A stretch of 64,000 bases of DNA, from the NCBI GenBank assembly GCA_017305635.1, contig JAFKKF010000013.1, positions 338,992-402,991 on the forward strand. Reading direction: 5' to 3'. Positions within the stretch are counted from its first letter, which is position 1. Every line of letters begins with the position of its first letter. The notes beneath the pieces are model-generated. The model was given only the letters and a program-made list of their open reading frames with translations, was not told where the DNA came from and ran no database searches. The translations under genes and the position numbers were made by a program. Origin of the DNA: Hyphomicrobiales bacterium. Its GTDB lineage: Bacteria > Pseudomonadota > Alphaproteobacteria > Rhizobiales > Kaistiaceae. This document shows positions 52,329 to 60,913 of the stretch, piece after piece.

Positions 52329-53123
52329 CTACGCGACACCCGTCGTTCGGGCATCCTCCCGTGTCCCCGGCACGGCCTTGGCGGCCTCGCCGGTGATCAT
52401 GCGCACGACCTCGTCGGCGCTCGTCTCGGCGGTGCGCACGTCGCCCGCCACCTGGCCCTGCCGGATCACCACCATGCGGTCGGCGACCTGGAAAGCCTGG
52501 GTCATGATATGCGTGATGATGATGACGCCGATGCCCTGCGCGGCGACCTTCTTGATCATGTCGAGGCCGCGCCGCGTCTGCTCGACGCCGAGGGCGGCGA
52601 AGGGCTCGTCGAGGAGCACCAGCTTGCCGCCCCAGTGGACGAAGCGGTTCAACTCGATCGCCTGGCGCTGGCCGCCGGAAAGGTGCTCGACATTGGTCCT
52701 GAGCGACGGGATCCTGGTGCCCGCATCGGCGATCGCCTTCGCGGTCACCGCCTCCATCGCGCGCTCCTGCAACACGGGAATGCCGAGGAAGCGCTTCACG
52801 ATCTCGCGCCCCATGAAGAAGTTGGCGACGACGTCGACGTTCGTGCAGAGCGAGAGGTCCTGGTAGACGGTCTCGATGCCGGCGGCCTTGGCCTCCGCCG
52901 GCGACGAGAAGCTGATCTCGCGGCCATCATAGACCATGCGGCCGCCGCTCCGCTCGAGCCCGCCGGAGATGATCTTGACCAGCGTCGACTTGCCGGCACC
53001 GTTGTCGCCGAGCAGCGCCACGACCTCGCCGCCGCGCATCGAGAAGGAGACGCCCTTCAGCGCTTCGATGGCGCCGAAATTCTTGGTGATGCCGTCGAGG
53101 ACGAGAAGGGGTTCCGTGCTCAT
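52329..53123 (-). CDS. Sugar ABC transporter ATP-binding protein (single domain)
   Basis: 264 residues, one ABC domain: Walker [13 protein letters not shown], signature [14 protein letters not shown], Walker [15 protein letters not shown] and H-loop in [10 protein letters not shown]. The segment after the signature ([12 protein letters not shown]) departs from the usual AVAIARAL. Like the ATPase at 43.3 kb it is half the length of RbsA. The ATG overlaps the ROK regulator stop by 4 bases, an unusual arrangement that makes the regulator the first gene of the transport operon. Confidence 0.9.
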   Translation of the reverse strand: MSTEPLLVLDGITKNFGAIEALKGVSFSMRGGEVVALLGDNGAGKSTLVKIISGGLERSGGRMVYDGREISFSSPAEAKAAGIETVYQDLSLCTNVDVVANFFMGREIVKRFLGIPVLQERAMEAVTAKAIADAGTRIPSLRTNVEHLSGGQRQAIELNRFVHWGGKLVLLDEPFAALGVEQTRRGLDMIKKVAAQGIGVIIITHIMTQAFQVADRMVVIRQGQVAGDVRTAETSADEVVRMITGEAAKAVPGTREDARTTGVA

Positions 53124-54352
53124 GCCGCTACCTCGCGCTTCGACGCCGGGCTCATGATGGGATCGCGCTCGCCCCGCTCCTCGTCACCGGCGAAGAGAAG
53201 ACCGAAGCGCGGCGAGAGGACGCCGGAAACGGCAAGCGCCGCGGCGCCACGGAGCACCCCGTCCTTGCCTTCGCGCGCCAGTGTCAGGCGGGGCGCGGTG
53301 CGCCGGTCGTGCTCGGCGATCGAGTGGAGAAGCGGCTCGGCGGCCGCAACCAGGCGCGCGAGCAGGCTCTCCGGCATCATGCCGCCGATGACGATGGTCT
53401 CGGGATCGAAGAGGTTCTCAATGGTCACGACGGCGGCGCGGAGAAGCGGCGCCGCCTCACCGATCCACTGGTCGATGACCGGCGATCCCCTGTCGATCGC
53501 CGTGCGGAGATCGGCGCGGCCATTCTTTCTCCTGAGGCGCCGGTCGAGCGCGTCGAGGGAGAGGTAGCGCTCGAGGCAGCCGCGATTGCCGCAGGGGCAG
53601 AGCTCGCCTCCGGGCACCAGCGGAAGATGGCCGATCTCGCCGGCATTGCCGCGGGCACCGCGCATCACCACGCCGTCATGGACCATGGTGCCGCCGAGGC
53701 CGACGCCGAAATAGAGGTAGTAGAAGTCGCGATAGGCGCGGCCTGCGCCATAGAGCTGGTCGCCGAGCGCGGCAGCAGCGATGTCGATGCCGACAAAGGC
53801 GGGCAGGCCGGTCGCGGCCTCGAGCCGCGGTGCGAAGTCGATGCCCTGCCAGCCTTCCAGCGTGGTCGAGCCGACGAAGCTCATCGATTCGACGCCGATC
53901 GGTCCGGGCATGGCCATGCCGATGCCGAGCATGCGGCCCTTCGGCCGCACGGCGCGGATATCGCGCACCATTTCGCCGAAAAGCGCGAATGCCTTCTTCG
54001 GATCGGCGGGCGGAGCGCCACGTTCCCGGCGCGCGATCACGTCGCCGGCAAGGTTGATGAGCGCGGCATCGACCCCGATCGGCGTGACGTGGAGGCCGAT
54101 GGCGAAGCCGCCTTCCGGATTGACCGCGAGCGCCGTCGGCGGATGGCCGCGGCCACGCGCTCTCTGGCGGATGCCGCGGATGAAGCCCTGCAATTCGAGT
54201 TCGCGAGTGATGTTGGAGACCGTCTGGACGGTGAGTCCGACCTTGCCCGCAATGTCGGCGCGCGAGACCGGGGCCGAGAGCCGGATCGTCTCGAGGACGA
54301 TCCGCCGGTTATAGGGCCTGCCGAACTCCTGGTTCGTGCCGCGCAGCGCCAC
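53120..54352 (-). CDS. ROK-family transcriptional regulator
   Basis: 410 residues. An N-terminal winged helix (about 15-75: RRIVLETIRLSAPVSRADIAGKVGLTVQTVSNITRELE) is followed by the ROK sugar-kinase-like fold with GIGMAMPGPIG, FYYLYFGVGLGGTMVHDG and zinc motif CPCGNRGCLERYLS. It is likely a sugar-responsive repressor (NagC/XylR type) of its own operon. GTG start with GGAGG 5 bases upstream. A -35 TTGACT (54404-54399) and weak TAGCGT lie in front. Confidence 0.92.
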   Translation of the reverse strand: MALRGTNQEFGRPYNRRIVLETIRLSAPVSRADIAGKVGLTVQTVSNITRELELQGFIRGIRQRARGRGHPPTALAVNPEGGFAIGLHVTPIGVDAALINLAGDVIARRERGAPPADPKKAFALFGEMVRDIRAVRPKGRMLGIGMAMPGPIGVESMSFVGSTTLEGWQGIDFAPRLEAATGLPAFVGIDIAAAALGDQLYGAGRAYRDFYYLYFGVGLGGTMVHDGVVMRGARGNAGEIGHLPLVPGGELCPCGNRGCLERYLSLDALDRRLRRKNGRADLRTAIDRGSPVIDQWIGEAAPLLRAAVVTIENLFDPETIVIGGMMPESLLARLVAAAEPLLHSIAEHDRRTAPRLTLAREGKDGVLRGAAALAVSGVLSPRFGLLFAGDEERGERDPIMSPASKREVAA

Positions 54353-54376
54353 GCCACCTCCCCTTCCGAAGGCCAG

Positions 54377-54404
54377 ACGCTAGCACGCGACCCTTTCAAG
54401 TCAA
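54377..54404 (-). promoter_or_regulatory. Candidate promoter of the ROK-ABC operon
   Basis: On the minus strand TTGACT (54404-54399), 16 bases, TAGCGT (54382-54377), ending 25 bases before the GTG start. The AT-rich block just upstream (TTTGAAATCCATTTGACTTGA) would suit autoregulation by the ROK protein. The -10 box is weak. Confidence 0.35.
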
Positions 54405-54576
54405 ATGGATTTCAAAAATATGCCAGCGGAGCGAACGATCGTGGACCCGACGGTTCCTTGATCCTCCGCATGGGTCGATAGCCGAACCATTGCCCGCGGC
54501 AGCGCCCCGGCCCTATCCTCCCTCCCGACAAGACCGTCGTCTCATGGGGAGAGCGCCGGCGTTCCGGGGAACCATC

Positions 54577-55341
54577 GTGTCATCATTGTTCGATCTGAGC
54601 GGCCGCATCGCACTCGTCACCGGCTCGAGCAAGGGCATCGGGCGGGCGCTCGCCGAGGGCCTCGCGCGGCACGGCGCCACGGTAGTGCTCAACGGGCGCA
54701 GCAAGGCGGCGGTGGACGAGGCCACGGCGGCGCTGAAGGCGGCCGGCCTCCCGGTCCATGCCGCGGTCTTCGACGTGACCGATCCGAAGTCGGTCAACGA
54801 GGCGGTCGAGGCCATCGAGCGCGACGTCGGGCCGATCGAGATTCTCGTCAACAATGCCGGCATGCAGTTCCGCACGCCGCTCGAGGATTTTCCCGACGAG
54901 CGCTGGGAGGAACTGCTCCGCACCAATGTCTCCAGCGTCTTCTACGTGGGCAAGGCGGTGGCGCGTCACATGATCAAGCGCGGCCACGGCAAGATCATCA
55001 ACATCGCCTCGGTGCAGAGCGAGCTCGCGCGGCCCTCCATCGCGCCCTACACGGCGACCAAGGGCGCGGTGCGCAACCTCACGCGCGGCATGGCTACCGA
55101 CTGGACGAAGCACGGCCTGCAGGTCAACGCCATCGCGCCCGGCTACTTCAAGACGCCGCTCAACAAGGCGCTGGTCGAGAATCCGGAATTCTCCGCATGG
55201 CTCGAGAAGCGCACCCCCGCCGGACGCTGGGGCAATGTCGAGGAGCTGGTCGGCGCCGCCGTCTTCCTTTCCGGCGATGCTTCCTCCTTCGTCAGCGGGC
55301 AGGTGCTCTTCGTCGACGGCGGCATCACCGCCTCGCTCTGA
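54577..55341 (+). CDS. SDR-family oxidoreductase, gluconate 5-dehydrogenase-like
   Basis: 254 residues from the GTG (VSSLFDLSGRIALVTG), chosen for GGGGA 6 bases upstream and the typical IdnO/Gno length; ATG at 54544 would add 11 residues without a ribosome site. Motifs: TGSSKGIGRAL, VNNAGMQFRTPLEDF, SVQSELARPSIAPYTATKGAVRNLTRGMA (catalytic Tyr/Lys) and VDGGITASL. FDLSGRIALVTG and the ARPSIAPYTATKG segment fit 5-keto-gluconate reductases. Divergent from the ROK operon; 45 bases before another SDR gene. Confidence 0.87.
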   Translation: MSSLFDLSGRIALVTGSSKGIGRALAEGLARHGATVVLNGRSKAAVDEATAALKAAGLPVHAAVFDVTDPKSVNEAVEAIERDVGPIEILVNNAGMQFRTPLEDFPDERWEELLRTNVSSVFYVGKAVARHMIKRGHGKIINIASVQSELARPSIAPYTATKGAVRNLTRGMATDWTKHGLQVNAIAPGYFKTPLNKALVENPEFSAWLEKRTPAGRWGNVEELVGAAVFLSGDASSFVSGQVLFVDGGITASL

Positions 55342-55386
55342 GCCCCCGATCATTCCACATTCCAAGCAACAGGAAGAGCGACCGCG

Positions 55387-56169
55387 ATGAGCGTGTTCGA
55401 CAGGTTCAAGCTGGACGGCAAGCGCCTTTTCATCACCGGCGGCAGCCGTGGCCTCGGCCGGCAGATGGCGCTCGCCATTGCCGAGGCCGGCGCCGACGTG
55501 GTGCTGACGGCGCGCACGCAGGAGAGCCTCGACCAGACGGCAGCGGATATCCGCGCACTCGGCCGCAAGGTGCTCGCCATCACCGCCGACATGGCCGATC
55601 CCGCCGCCTGCACGGAGGCCTGCGAACGGGCGCTGGCCGAGTTCGGGCCGATCGACATCGTCATCAACAATGTCGGCGGGCGGCGCGAGCCGACGCCGGT
55701 CGAGGCGCAGAGCTTCGAGGACTGGCAGCGGCTCCTCGGCTTCAACGTGTCGAGCACCTTCATCTGCACCAAGCTCCTCGGCGGTGCGATGGTCGCGGCG
55801 GGCAAGGGCGGCCGCATCATCAACGTCGCCTCGATCTCGGCCTGGAAGGTGCTCCGTGGCATGGGCGGGCGGCACTACGAGACCGGCAAGGGCGCCGTCG
55901 CCCAGTTCACCCGCTCGGTCGCCGCCGACTGGGCGCAGCACGGCATCACCGTCAACGCCATCTGCCCGGGCATCTTCATGACCGAGGCGAACGAGCGCTG
56001 GGCGAAGTCCGCGCCGGAGCGCATCAACGCCTATCTCGCCCAGATCCCCATGGGGCGCTTCGGCCGGCCGGAGGAGATCGGACCGCTGGCGCTGTTCCTT
56101 GCCAGCGACGCGGCCGCCTTCGTCACCGGCGCGATGTACGTGATCGACGGCGGCCTCGACCTCTGGTGA
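55387..56169 (+). CDS. SDR-family oxidoreductase
   Basis: 260 residues: TGGSRGLGRQMA, INNVGGRREP (Val-Gly-Gly where most have NAG), SISAWKVLRGMGGRHYETGKGAVAQF with catalytic Tyr/Lys, and a VIDGGLDLW end. Start ATG has GGAAGAG about 8 bases upstream. Co-directional with the preceding gluconate-dehydrogenase-like gene, so probably co-transcribed, giving two sequential redox steps. It converges with the maltose-type permease gene (16 bases). Confidence 0.86.
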   Translation: MSVFDRFKLDGKRLFITGGSRGLGRQMALAIAEAGADVVLTARTQESLDQTAADIRALGRKVLAITADMADPAACTEACERALAEFGPIDIVINNVGGRREPTPVEAQSFEDWQRLLGFNVSSTFICTKLLGGAMVAAGKGGRIINVASISAWKVLRGMGGRHYETGKGAVAQFTRSVAADWAQHGITVNAICPGIFMTEANERWAKSAPERINAYLAQIPMGRFGRPEEIGPLALFLASDAAAFVTGAMYVIDGGLDLW

Positions 56170-56185
56170 GGGCAGCCCGCTCCGG

Positions 56186-57091
56186 TCAGCCCTTCAGCAT
56201 GCCTTCCGTCAGCCCCTTGAAGAAGAGCTTCTGGGCGAAGGCGAAGGCGATTATTCCCGGGGTCACAACGATCACATAGACGGCGGCAAGCGCCGGCCAT
56301 GACCATTGGCCGAGACCGCCCTGCGCGGCGGCGAGCACCACCGGCATGGTGCGCGCCGTCTGGTCGTTGGTCAGCGTCGTGCAGAGCAGGTACTCGCCCC
56401 AGGCCGTGACGAAATTGACGATGAAGATCACGACGAGGCCGTTCCGCACCATCGGCAGGCCGACCAGCCACAGCGTCTTCCACGGCCCTGCCCCGTCCAT
56501 GGTCGCCGCCTCCATCATCTGGTGCGGGACGAGCTGGAACATGCTCCGCATGATCAGGATGCTGATGGCGAGGTTGAGCGTCACGTAGGGCAGGATCAGT
56601 CCGCTCGTCACGTTGATCAGGCCGAGCCAGTTCTGGATCTCATAGATCGAGATGATCGAGACCACGCGGATCGGCAGGTAGAGCGAGACCAGGAGCACGA
56701 TGATGATGAAGGCGCCACCCTTCGGCTTCAGGTGAACGAGCGCATAGCCGGCGAGCACCGCGCAGAGGCAGGTGATCAGCACCGTTCCGGTGGTCACGTA
56801 GATGCTGTTCCAGAGGTTCAGCGGGAAGGTGTCGATGCGCTCGAAGACGTAGGTGTAGCGGGTGAAGTCGAAAGAGGTCGGCCAGAACCTCCCCTGCGCC
56901 GCGTCGGGCCGCGACTTCACCGAGAGGAGAAGCACCCAGAGCAGCGGCAGGATGATGATCACCATGAACAGGTTGATCACCCCGTGCTTCACGATCGAGC
57001 CGAGGTGGCGGCGGAACCAGCCCGGACCGCCGACGCGGTTCGAGACGGGGCGGGCCGGAAAGGCGCTGTCGTCGATGGCTTCCATCGTCAT
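56186..57091 (-). CDS. Carbohydrate ABC transporter permease, MalG type
   Basis: 301 residues with six membrane helices. The EAA loop (HQMMEAATMDGAGPWKTLWLVGLPMVRNGL) contacts the ATPase. Helix 1 region VINLFMVIIILPLLWVLLLSVK is typical of MalG/UgpE. Start is ATG 57091 (GTG one codon before is possible; GAGGG lies 9 bases upstream). It is four bases after the MalF-type gene. It is last in its operon, and no ATPase gene accompanies it. Confidence 0.9.
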   Translation of the reverse strand: MTMEAIDDSAFPARPVSNRVGGPGWFRRHLGSIVKHGVINLFMVIIILPLLWVLLLSVKSRPDAAQGRFWPTSFDFTRYTYVFERIDTFPLNLWNSIYVTTGTVLITCLCAVLAGYALVHLKPKGGAFIIIVLLVSLYLPIRVVSIISIYEIQNWLGLINVTSGLILPYVTLNLAISILIMRSMFQLVPHQMMEAATMDGAGPWKTLWLVGLPMVRNGLVVIFIVNFVTAWGEYLLCTTLTNDQTARTMPVVLAAAQGGLGQWSWPALAAVYVIVVTPGIIAFAFAQKLFFKGLTEGMLKG

Positions 57092-57095
57092 CACA

Positions 57096-58046
57096 CTAGT
57101 CCCTCGACCGGAATACGCGGATGAGAAGGACCATGACGACCATCATGGCGGCGGCGCCGATCAGGCCGATGGCGGCGGCGAAGCCCTGCCGCCAGAGGCC
57201 GAGATGGAACGCCTGGTCGTACATGAAGATCGTCCAGGTATAGGTCGGCGTCTCGCGGTTGAAGCCGCCGAAGATCAGATATTCGTCGATCACCGCCATG
57301 GCCGTGCCGAAGCGGAGCACGACGAGGATCATCATGATCGGCGCCAGCCGCGGCCGGATGACGTGCCAGAAAATCTGCCACTCGCTGGCGCCGTCGATGC
57401 GCGCCGCCTCGGGCAGGTCGCGCGGGATCGAGGCGAGGCCGGCGAGGAAGAAGATCGTGTGGTAGCCGAGGCCCCACCAGACCTCCATGACCGCGATGGC
57501 CGGCAGGGTCAGCGCGGTGCCGCCCAGCCATTGCGGCGCGTCCTGGATGGTGAAGAGGCCGAGCGTGTCGATGAGGAAGCGGTTAATCGGGCCGGCCTGG
57601 TAGTTGTACATCCACTTCCAGAGCACGAAGACCAGCGTCGACGGGATCACCGCCGGGATCAGGAGCACCACCCGGTAGATGGTCGCCAGCCGCGCATTGC
57701 TCACGCGGTCGACGAGGACCGCCAGCAGGAGCGGCAGGATGATCGTGCCCGGCAGGAACATCAGCGTGAACAGTGCCGCCCGCCACAGGCTCTTCCACAT
57801 CAGCGGATCGTTCAGCGCCTCGACGTAGTTGGCGAAGCCCACCCATTGCGCCGGCGACTGTGACAGATACTGGTAGTCGGTGAAGCTGACCCAGAGCACC
57901 CGGAAGATCGGGTAGGCCTGGTAGCCGATGAAGAAGATCACCGCCGGCAGCAGGAACCACCAGGGACTGAGCCCTTGGCGGATCTGGGTGAACAAGCCGA
58001 TCCGCTGGTACCGGCTGATGCTGTCCGAGGCGATAACTTCTGCCAT
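57096..58046 (-). CDS. Carbohydrate ABC transporter permease, MalF/UgpA type
   Basis: 316 residues, six membrane helices. Start MAEVIASDS is chosen because AAGGG lies 4 bases upstream; an ATG 38 codons earlier lies in the hairpin-rich gap. The EAA motif is LPEAARIDGASEWQIFWHVIRPRLAPIM. LLPAVIFFIGYQAYPIFRVLWVSFTDY is the standard first helix and loop. It forms a heterodimer with the MalG-type protein and receives substrate from the binding protein encoded upstream. Confidence 0.9.
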   Translation of the reverse strand: MAEVIASDSISRYQRIGLFTQIRQGLSPWWFLLPAVIFFIGYQAYPIFRVLWVSFTDYQYLSQSPAQWVGFANYVEALNDPLMWKSLWRAALFTLMFLPGTIILPLLLAVLVDRVSNARLATIYRVVLLIPAVIPSTLVFVLWKWMYNYQAGPINRFLIDTLGLFTIQDAPQWLGGTALTLPAIAVMEVWWGLGYHTIFFLAGLASIPRDLPEAARIDGASEWQIFWHVIRPRLAPIMMILVVLRFGTAMAVIDEYLIFGGFNRETPTYTWTIFMYDQAFHLGLWRQGFAAAIGLIGAAAMMVVMVLLIRVFRSRD

Positions 58047-58127
58047 GCTGCCCTTTTCGCGACCGGCGTCGCGAATCCCCATCCGGCCCTGCCGGACCTC
58101 GCGTGCAAGAGAAACGGAACCGGCGAT

Positions 58128-58196
58128 CCCGGCCTCCGATACTGGAGGCCGGGAAATCACCGAGGCCCGAACCGGCGCAGCAAGAACCGCGCCGGT
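58128..58196 (-). terminator. Two stem-loops between binding-protein and permease genes
   Basis: CCCGGCCTCC / GGAGGCCGGG (58128-58153, 6-base loop) and ACCGGCGC / GCGCCGGT (58171-58196, 10-base loop) in the 162-base gap after the binding-protein stop. Neither has a T-run. They match the other post-binding-protein hairpins of this window. Confidence 0.6.
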
Positions 58197-58208
58197 CCGT
58201 CTGCCGGC

Positions 58209-59588
58209 TTACTTGCCGCGCTTCATCTCGGCCTGGACGGCGTCGACGACCTTCTGCATGGCGACCTTCGGATCGGCCTCCTCGCCCTTCAGGTAGGTCT
58301 CCCAGATCGGCTTGCCGATGACGAACTGGTTGAGGCCGAAGAGGTGGTTCTCGATGGCCTTGGCCTTTTCGAGCTGGGCACGGACGAGAGCGACGAAATC
58401 CGGCATCCAGTCGGGCTTGTTGGCGTCCCAGTCGGCATAGATCGACTTGTAGGGCGGCAGCTGGCCGGGATGGGCGACTTCGGTGCCCACGATCGAGTCC
58501 TTCCAGATCTGCGGATCGTAGGTCAGCGCCTTGATGTACTCGGCCGCCTTCTCCTTGTTCTGGCCGTACTTGAAGAGCGCGCAGCCCGTCGTCCAGAACA
58601 CGGTGGAGCCTTCGCCATTGGCGAACTTCGGCAGCGGCCCGAGGCGGAGCTGCTTCGGATCGTCCCAGTTCTGGGCCATGCGCAGCGGCGCATTGAAGTA
58701 CTTGGTGTAGTAGCCGACGTTCTGCGCGGCGAAGGCGACCTCGTCCGGCGTGCCGTTGACGCCGCCGTCGGTGGCGCCTTCGAGCAGGATGTCCGGATTG
58801 GCGTAGGCCATGATCTCCTTCATCAGCTTCAGCGCCTCGATGGCGGCGTCGCTGGTGAAGTCGAACAGCCCGTCCTTGTAGACCTTGGTGCTCATCGAAT
58901 GGGTGAAGGGCACCAGCGAGCGCCAGCCATGGCTGTCGAAGGTGGCCCCGAACGGAGCGGCCTTGCTCTCGGAGACCTTCTTGGCGGCGGCGAGGTAGTC
59001 GTCCCAGGTGGCCGGGGCCGCATCCGGGAGGCCGGCCTTGGTAGTCACGCCCGAGTGCCAGCTCGAGCCGATGACGTCGAGGAAGAAGGGCCACGAATAG
59101 AGCTTGCCGTCGACGGTGCATTCCGCCCGGATGGACGGGATGATGTCGTCGATCACTTCCTTCGGGATGTAGTTGTCCCACGGCTCGATGACGCCGGCCT
59201 CGATCATCGCCGACATCTCGACGAAAGGCGTCTGGCCGACATAGACGTCCCAGGTGCTCTGCTGCTGCTTGGCTTCCGCCACGAAGCGCTCGATGCCGAA
59301 GCCTTCCGTCGGGGCGATCTGGTAGTTGATGCCCGGGAACTTGGCATTGACCGCGGGGATGCCCGGATGCAGGTCCTGGATCCACTGGTAGAAGGTCGGC
59401 GTCAGCGGCCGCGAGTCGGCGGCGAAAGCGGTGCCGATGCCGGTCTTGGCGAGGGCGCCGACGCCGGCGAGGCCGAGGCCGGTGGCGACCGTCCGCAGCA
59501 GGAACTCGCGGCGGTCGATCCTGCCCGCCTGAAGCTCCTGCAGAGCTCCCTGCTGGGCCATGTAATCCTGTTCCTTCCGTATAGTCAT
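58209..59588 (-). CDS. Extracellular solute-binding protein (family 1, sugar)
   Basis: 459 residues of the MalE/UgpB type. The N-terminus has a long n-region then DRREFLLRTVATGLGLAGVGALAK, a likely Tat signal (RR-x-F-L), so it may be exported folded. Downstream: STWDVYVGQTPFVEMSAMIEAGVIEPWD, WPFFLDVIGSSWH, and a C-terminal FVIGKPIWETYLKGEEADPKVAMQKVVD typical of the family. GGGGAG precedes the ATG. It is first in the SBP-MalF-MalG operon; the ligand is unknown. Confidence 0.9.
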   Translation of the reverse strand: MTIRKEQDYMAQQGALQELQAGRIDRREFLLRTVATGLGLAGVGALAKTGIGTAFAADSRPLTPTFYQWIQDLHPGIPAVNAKFPGINYQIAPTEGFGIERFVAEAKQQQSTWDVYVGQTPFVEMSAMIEAGVIEPWDNYIPKEVIDDIIPSIRAECTVDGKLYSWPFFLDVIGSSWHSGVTTKAGLPDAAPATWDDYLAAAKKVSESKAAPFGATFDSHGWRSLVPFTHSMSTKVYKDGLFDFTSDAAIEALKLMKEIMAYANPDILLEGATDGGVNGTPDEVAFAAQNVGYYTKYFNAPLRMAQNWDDPKQLRLGPLPKFANGEGSTVFWTTGCALFKYGQNKEKAAEYIKALTYDPQIWKDSIVGTEVAHPGQLPPYKSIYADWDANKPDWMPDFVALVRAQLEKAKAIENHLFGLNQFVIGKPIWETYLKGEEADPKVAMQKVVDAVQAEMKRGK

Positions 59589-59726
59589 CTCAGTCTCCCC
59601 TGATGATCAACGTAGAACCTTTTTGCGGCATCGATCGCCGCGCAGAAAATTCAGTCTCCTATAACTCCCCTCGTCCGGCGAGCGTTTTCTTGCGCGGCCA
59701 AACATCCGGTCGAGGCGAATCTGCAC

Positions 59727-60653
59727 CTAGTCACCGAGCGGCTCCAGCACCTTGCCCTTGCGATGGCTCAGCACCGTGTACTTGATCCGGCGCAGCGTCT
59801 CGCGCGCCGACGGATCGAGCGCATAGCCGACCGCCGAGGAGATCAGGTCGATGATCACCATGAAGGCGTAGCGCGAGGCCGTCGGCTTCAGCGGGTCGGG
59901 ATATTCGGGAATGTCGACGGTGAGCTTCACGTCGCAGATGGCGGCGAGCTCGCTGTCGGGCGCGGTGATGCCGATGGCCTTGGCGCGATAATGGCGCGCG
60001 AGCTCGACCACCTCGATCACCTCCTTCGTTCGCCCGGTGCCCGAAATGGCAATCACGAGATCGTTCGGCTTCAGCGTCGCCGCCGTCATCTTCAGGATGT
60101 ACGGGTCGGAATAGGTATGCGCCATGACGCCGTAGCGGAACAGCCGGACACGCGTCTCCTCGGCAAGCGCGGTCGAGCTGCCGCCGAGCCCGAAGACGAG
60201 CACCTGGTGCGCCTTGGCGACGAGCTCGGCGGCCTTCACGATGTCCGCCGGATCGATGCCGCGCTCGACGGCGCTGATCGCGTTCCGCGCCTCGCCGAAG
60301 ACCACGCTCCAGAGCGGCGAGGGGTCCGACACCGGCGGCATCGGCTCGCCCGGCGCGAGGTAGAGCCGCCCCACCACGACGCTCTGGGCAAGCTTCAGCT
60401 TGAAGTCGCGCACGCCGTCGCAGCCGATGGCGCGGCAGAAGCGCGTCACCGTCGGCTCGCTCGCCTCGGCGCGGCGGGCAATGTCGGCATTGGAGGCGTC
60501 GACCGCGAAGCTGACATCGGCGAGGACGACGTCGGCGACCCGACGCTCGGCCGGCCGCAGCTCGCTGTAGGAGTCCTTAATGATGGAGAGTATGTCCGGG
60601 ATCGGCTTCGAGAAGCCGTCGCTGCCGGCATCGGCGGAACCCTCCGTGCGCAT
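59727..60653 (-). CDS. MurR/RpiR-family transcriptional regulator
   Basis: 308 residues. N-terminal RpiR HTH (about 30-85: LRPAERRVADVVLAD, ADIARRAEASEPTVTRFCRAIGCDGVRDFKLKLAQ) and a C-terminal SIS sugar-phosphate-binding domain (VLVFGLGGSSTALAEETRVRLFRYGV, DLVIAISGTGRTKEVIEVVELA). Start MRTEGS has GGAGGGG about 7 bases upstream. It lies upstream of the maltose-type transporter and is divergent from the DUF4432 gene, so it probably controls both in response to a phosphorylated or acidic sugar. Confidence 0.9.
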   Translation of the reverse strand: MRTEGSADAGSDGFSKPIPDILSIIKDSYSELRPAERRVADVVLADVSFAVDASNADIARRAEASEPTVTRFCRAIGCDGVRDFKLKLAQSVVVGRLYLAPGEPMPPVSDPSPLWSVVFGEARNAISAVERGIDPADIVKAAELVAKAHQVLVFGLGGSSTALAEETRVRLFRYGVMAHTYSDPYILKMTAATLKPNDLVIAISGTGRTKEVIEVVELARHYRAKAIGITAPDSELAAICDVKLTVDIPEYPDPLKPTASRYAFMVIIDLISSAVGYALDPSARETLRRIKYTVLSHRKGKVLEPLGD

Positions 60654-60913
60654 CAGCGCCCCTCCGCGACTGGACCCGGTTGCCCGACGCGTGCCGTCCG
60701 GCGATCCCCTTGCCGGATCATCATGTTGGAAAGTTACACACAGGGCAAGCCCCGGTCCCGTTCCCTCGACGAGTTTTCCGCAAACGACACGAGGAGCCGG
60801 TGGCATCCCTCGCAGGTCGGTTAGTTACAGACCGAGTGACCCGACACCCGGCTTCCATGCTACAGAGGGAGTGAGCGCGGGCCCGACGATCCGCGCGAGG
60901 GAGGAAAAGGGAA
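60654..60913. promoter_or_regulatory. RpiR / DUF4432 divergent control region
   Basis: 260 bases without a gene. Two direct copies of AGTTACA (60732-60738 and 60823-60829) are the AT-rich landmarks; the second lies in TCGGT-tagttacag-ACCGA. These could be half-sites for the RpiR protein. GGGAGGAAAAGGGAA before 60914 is a clear ribosome site. Confidence 0.35.
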
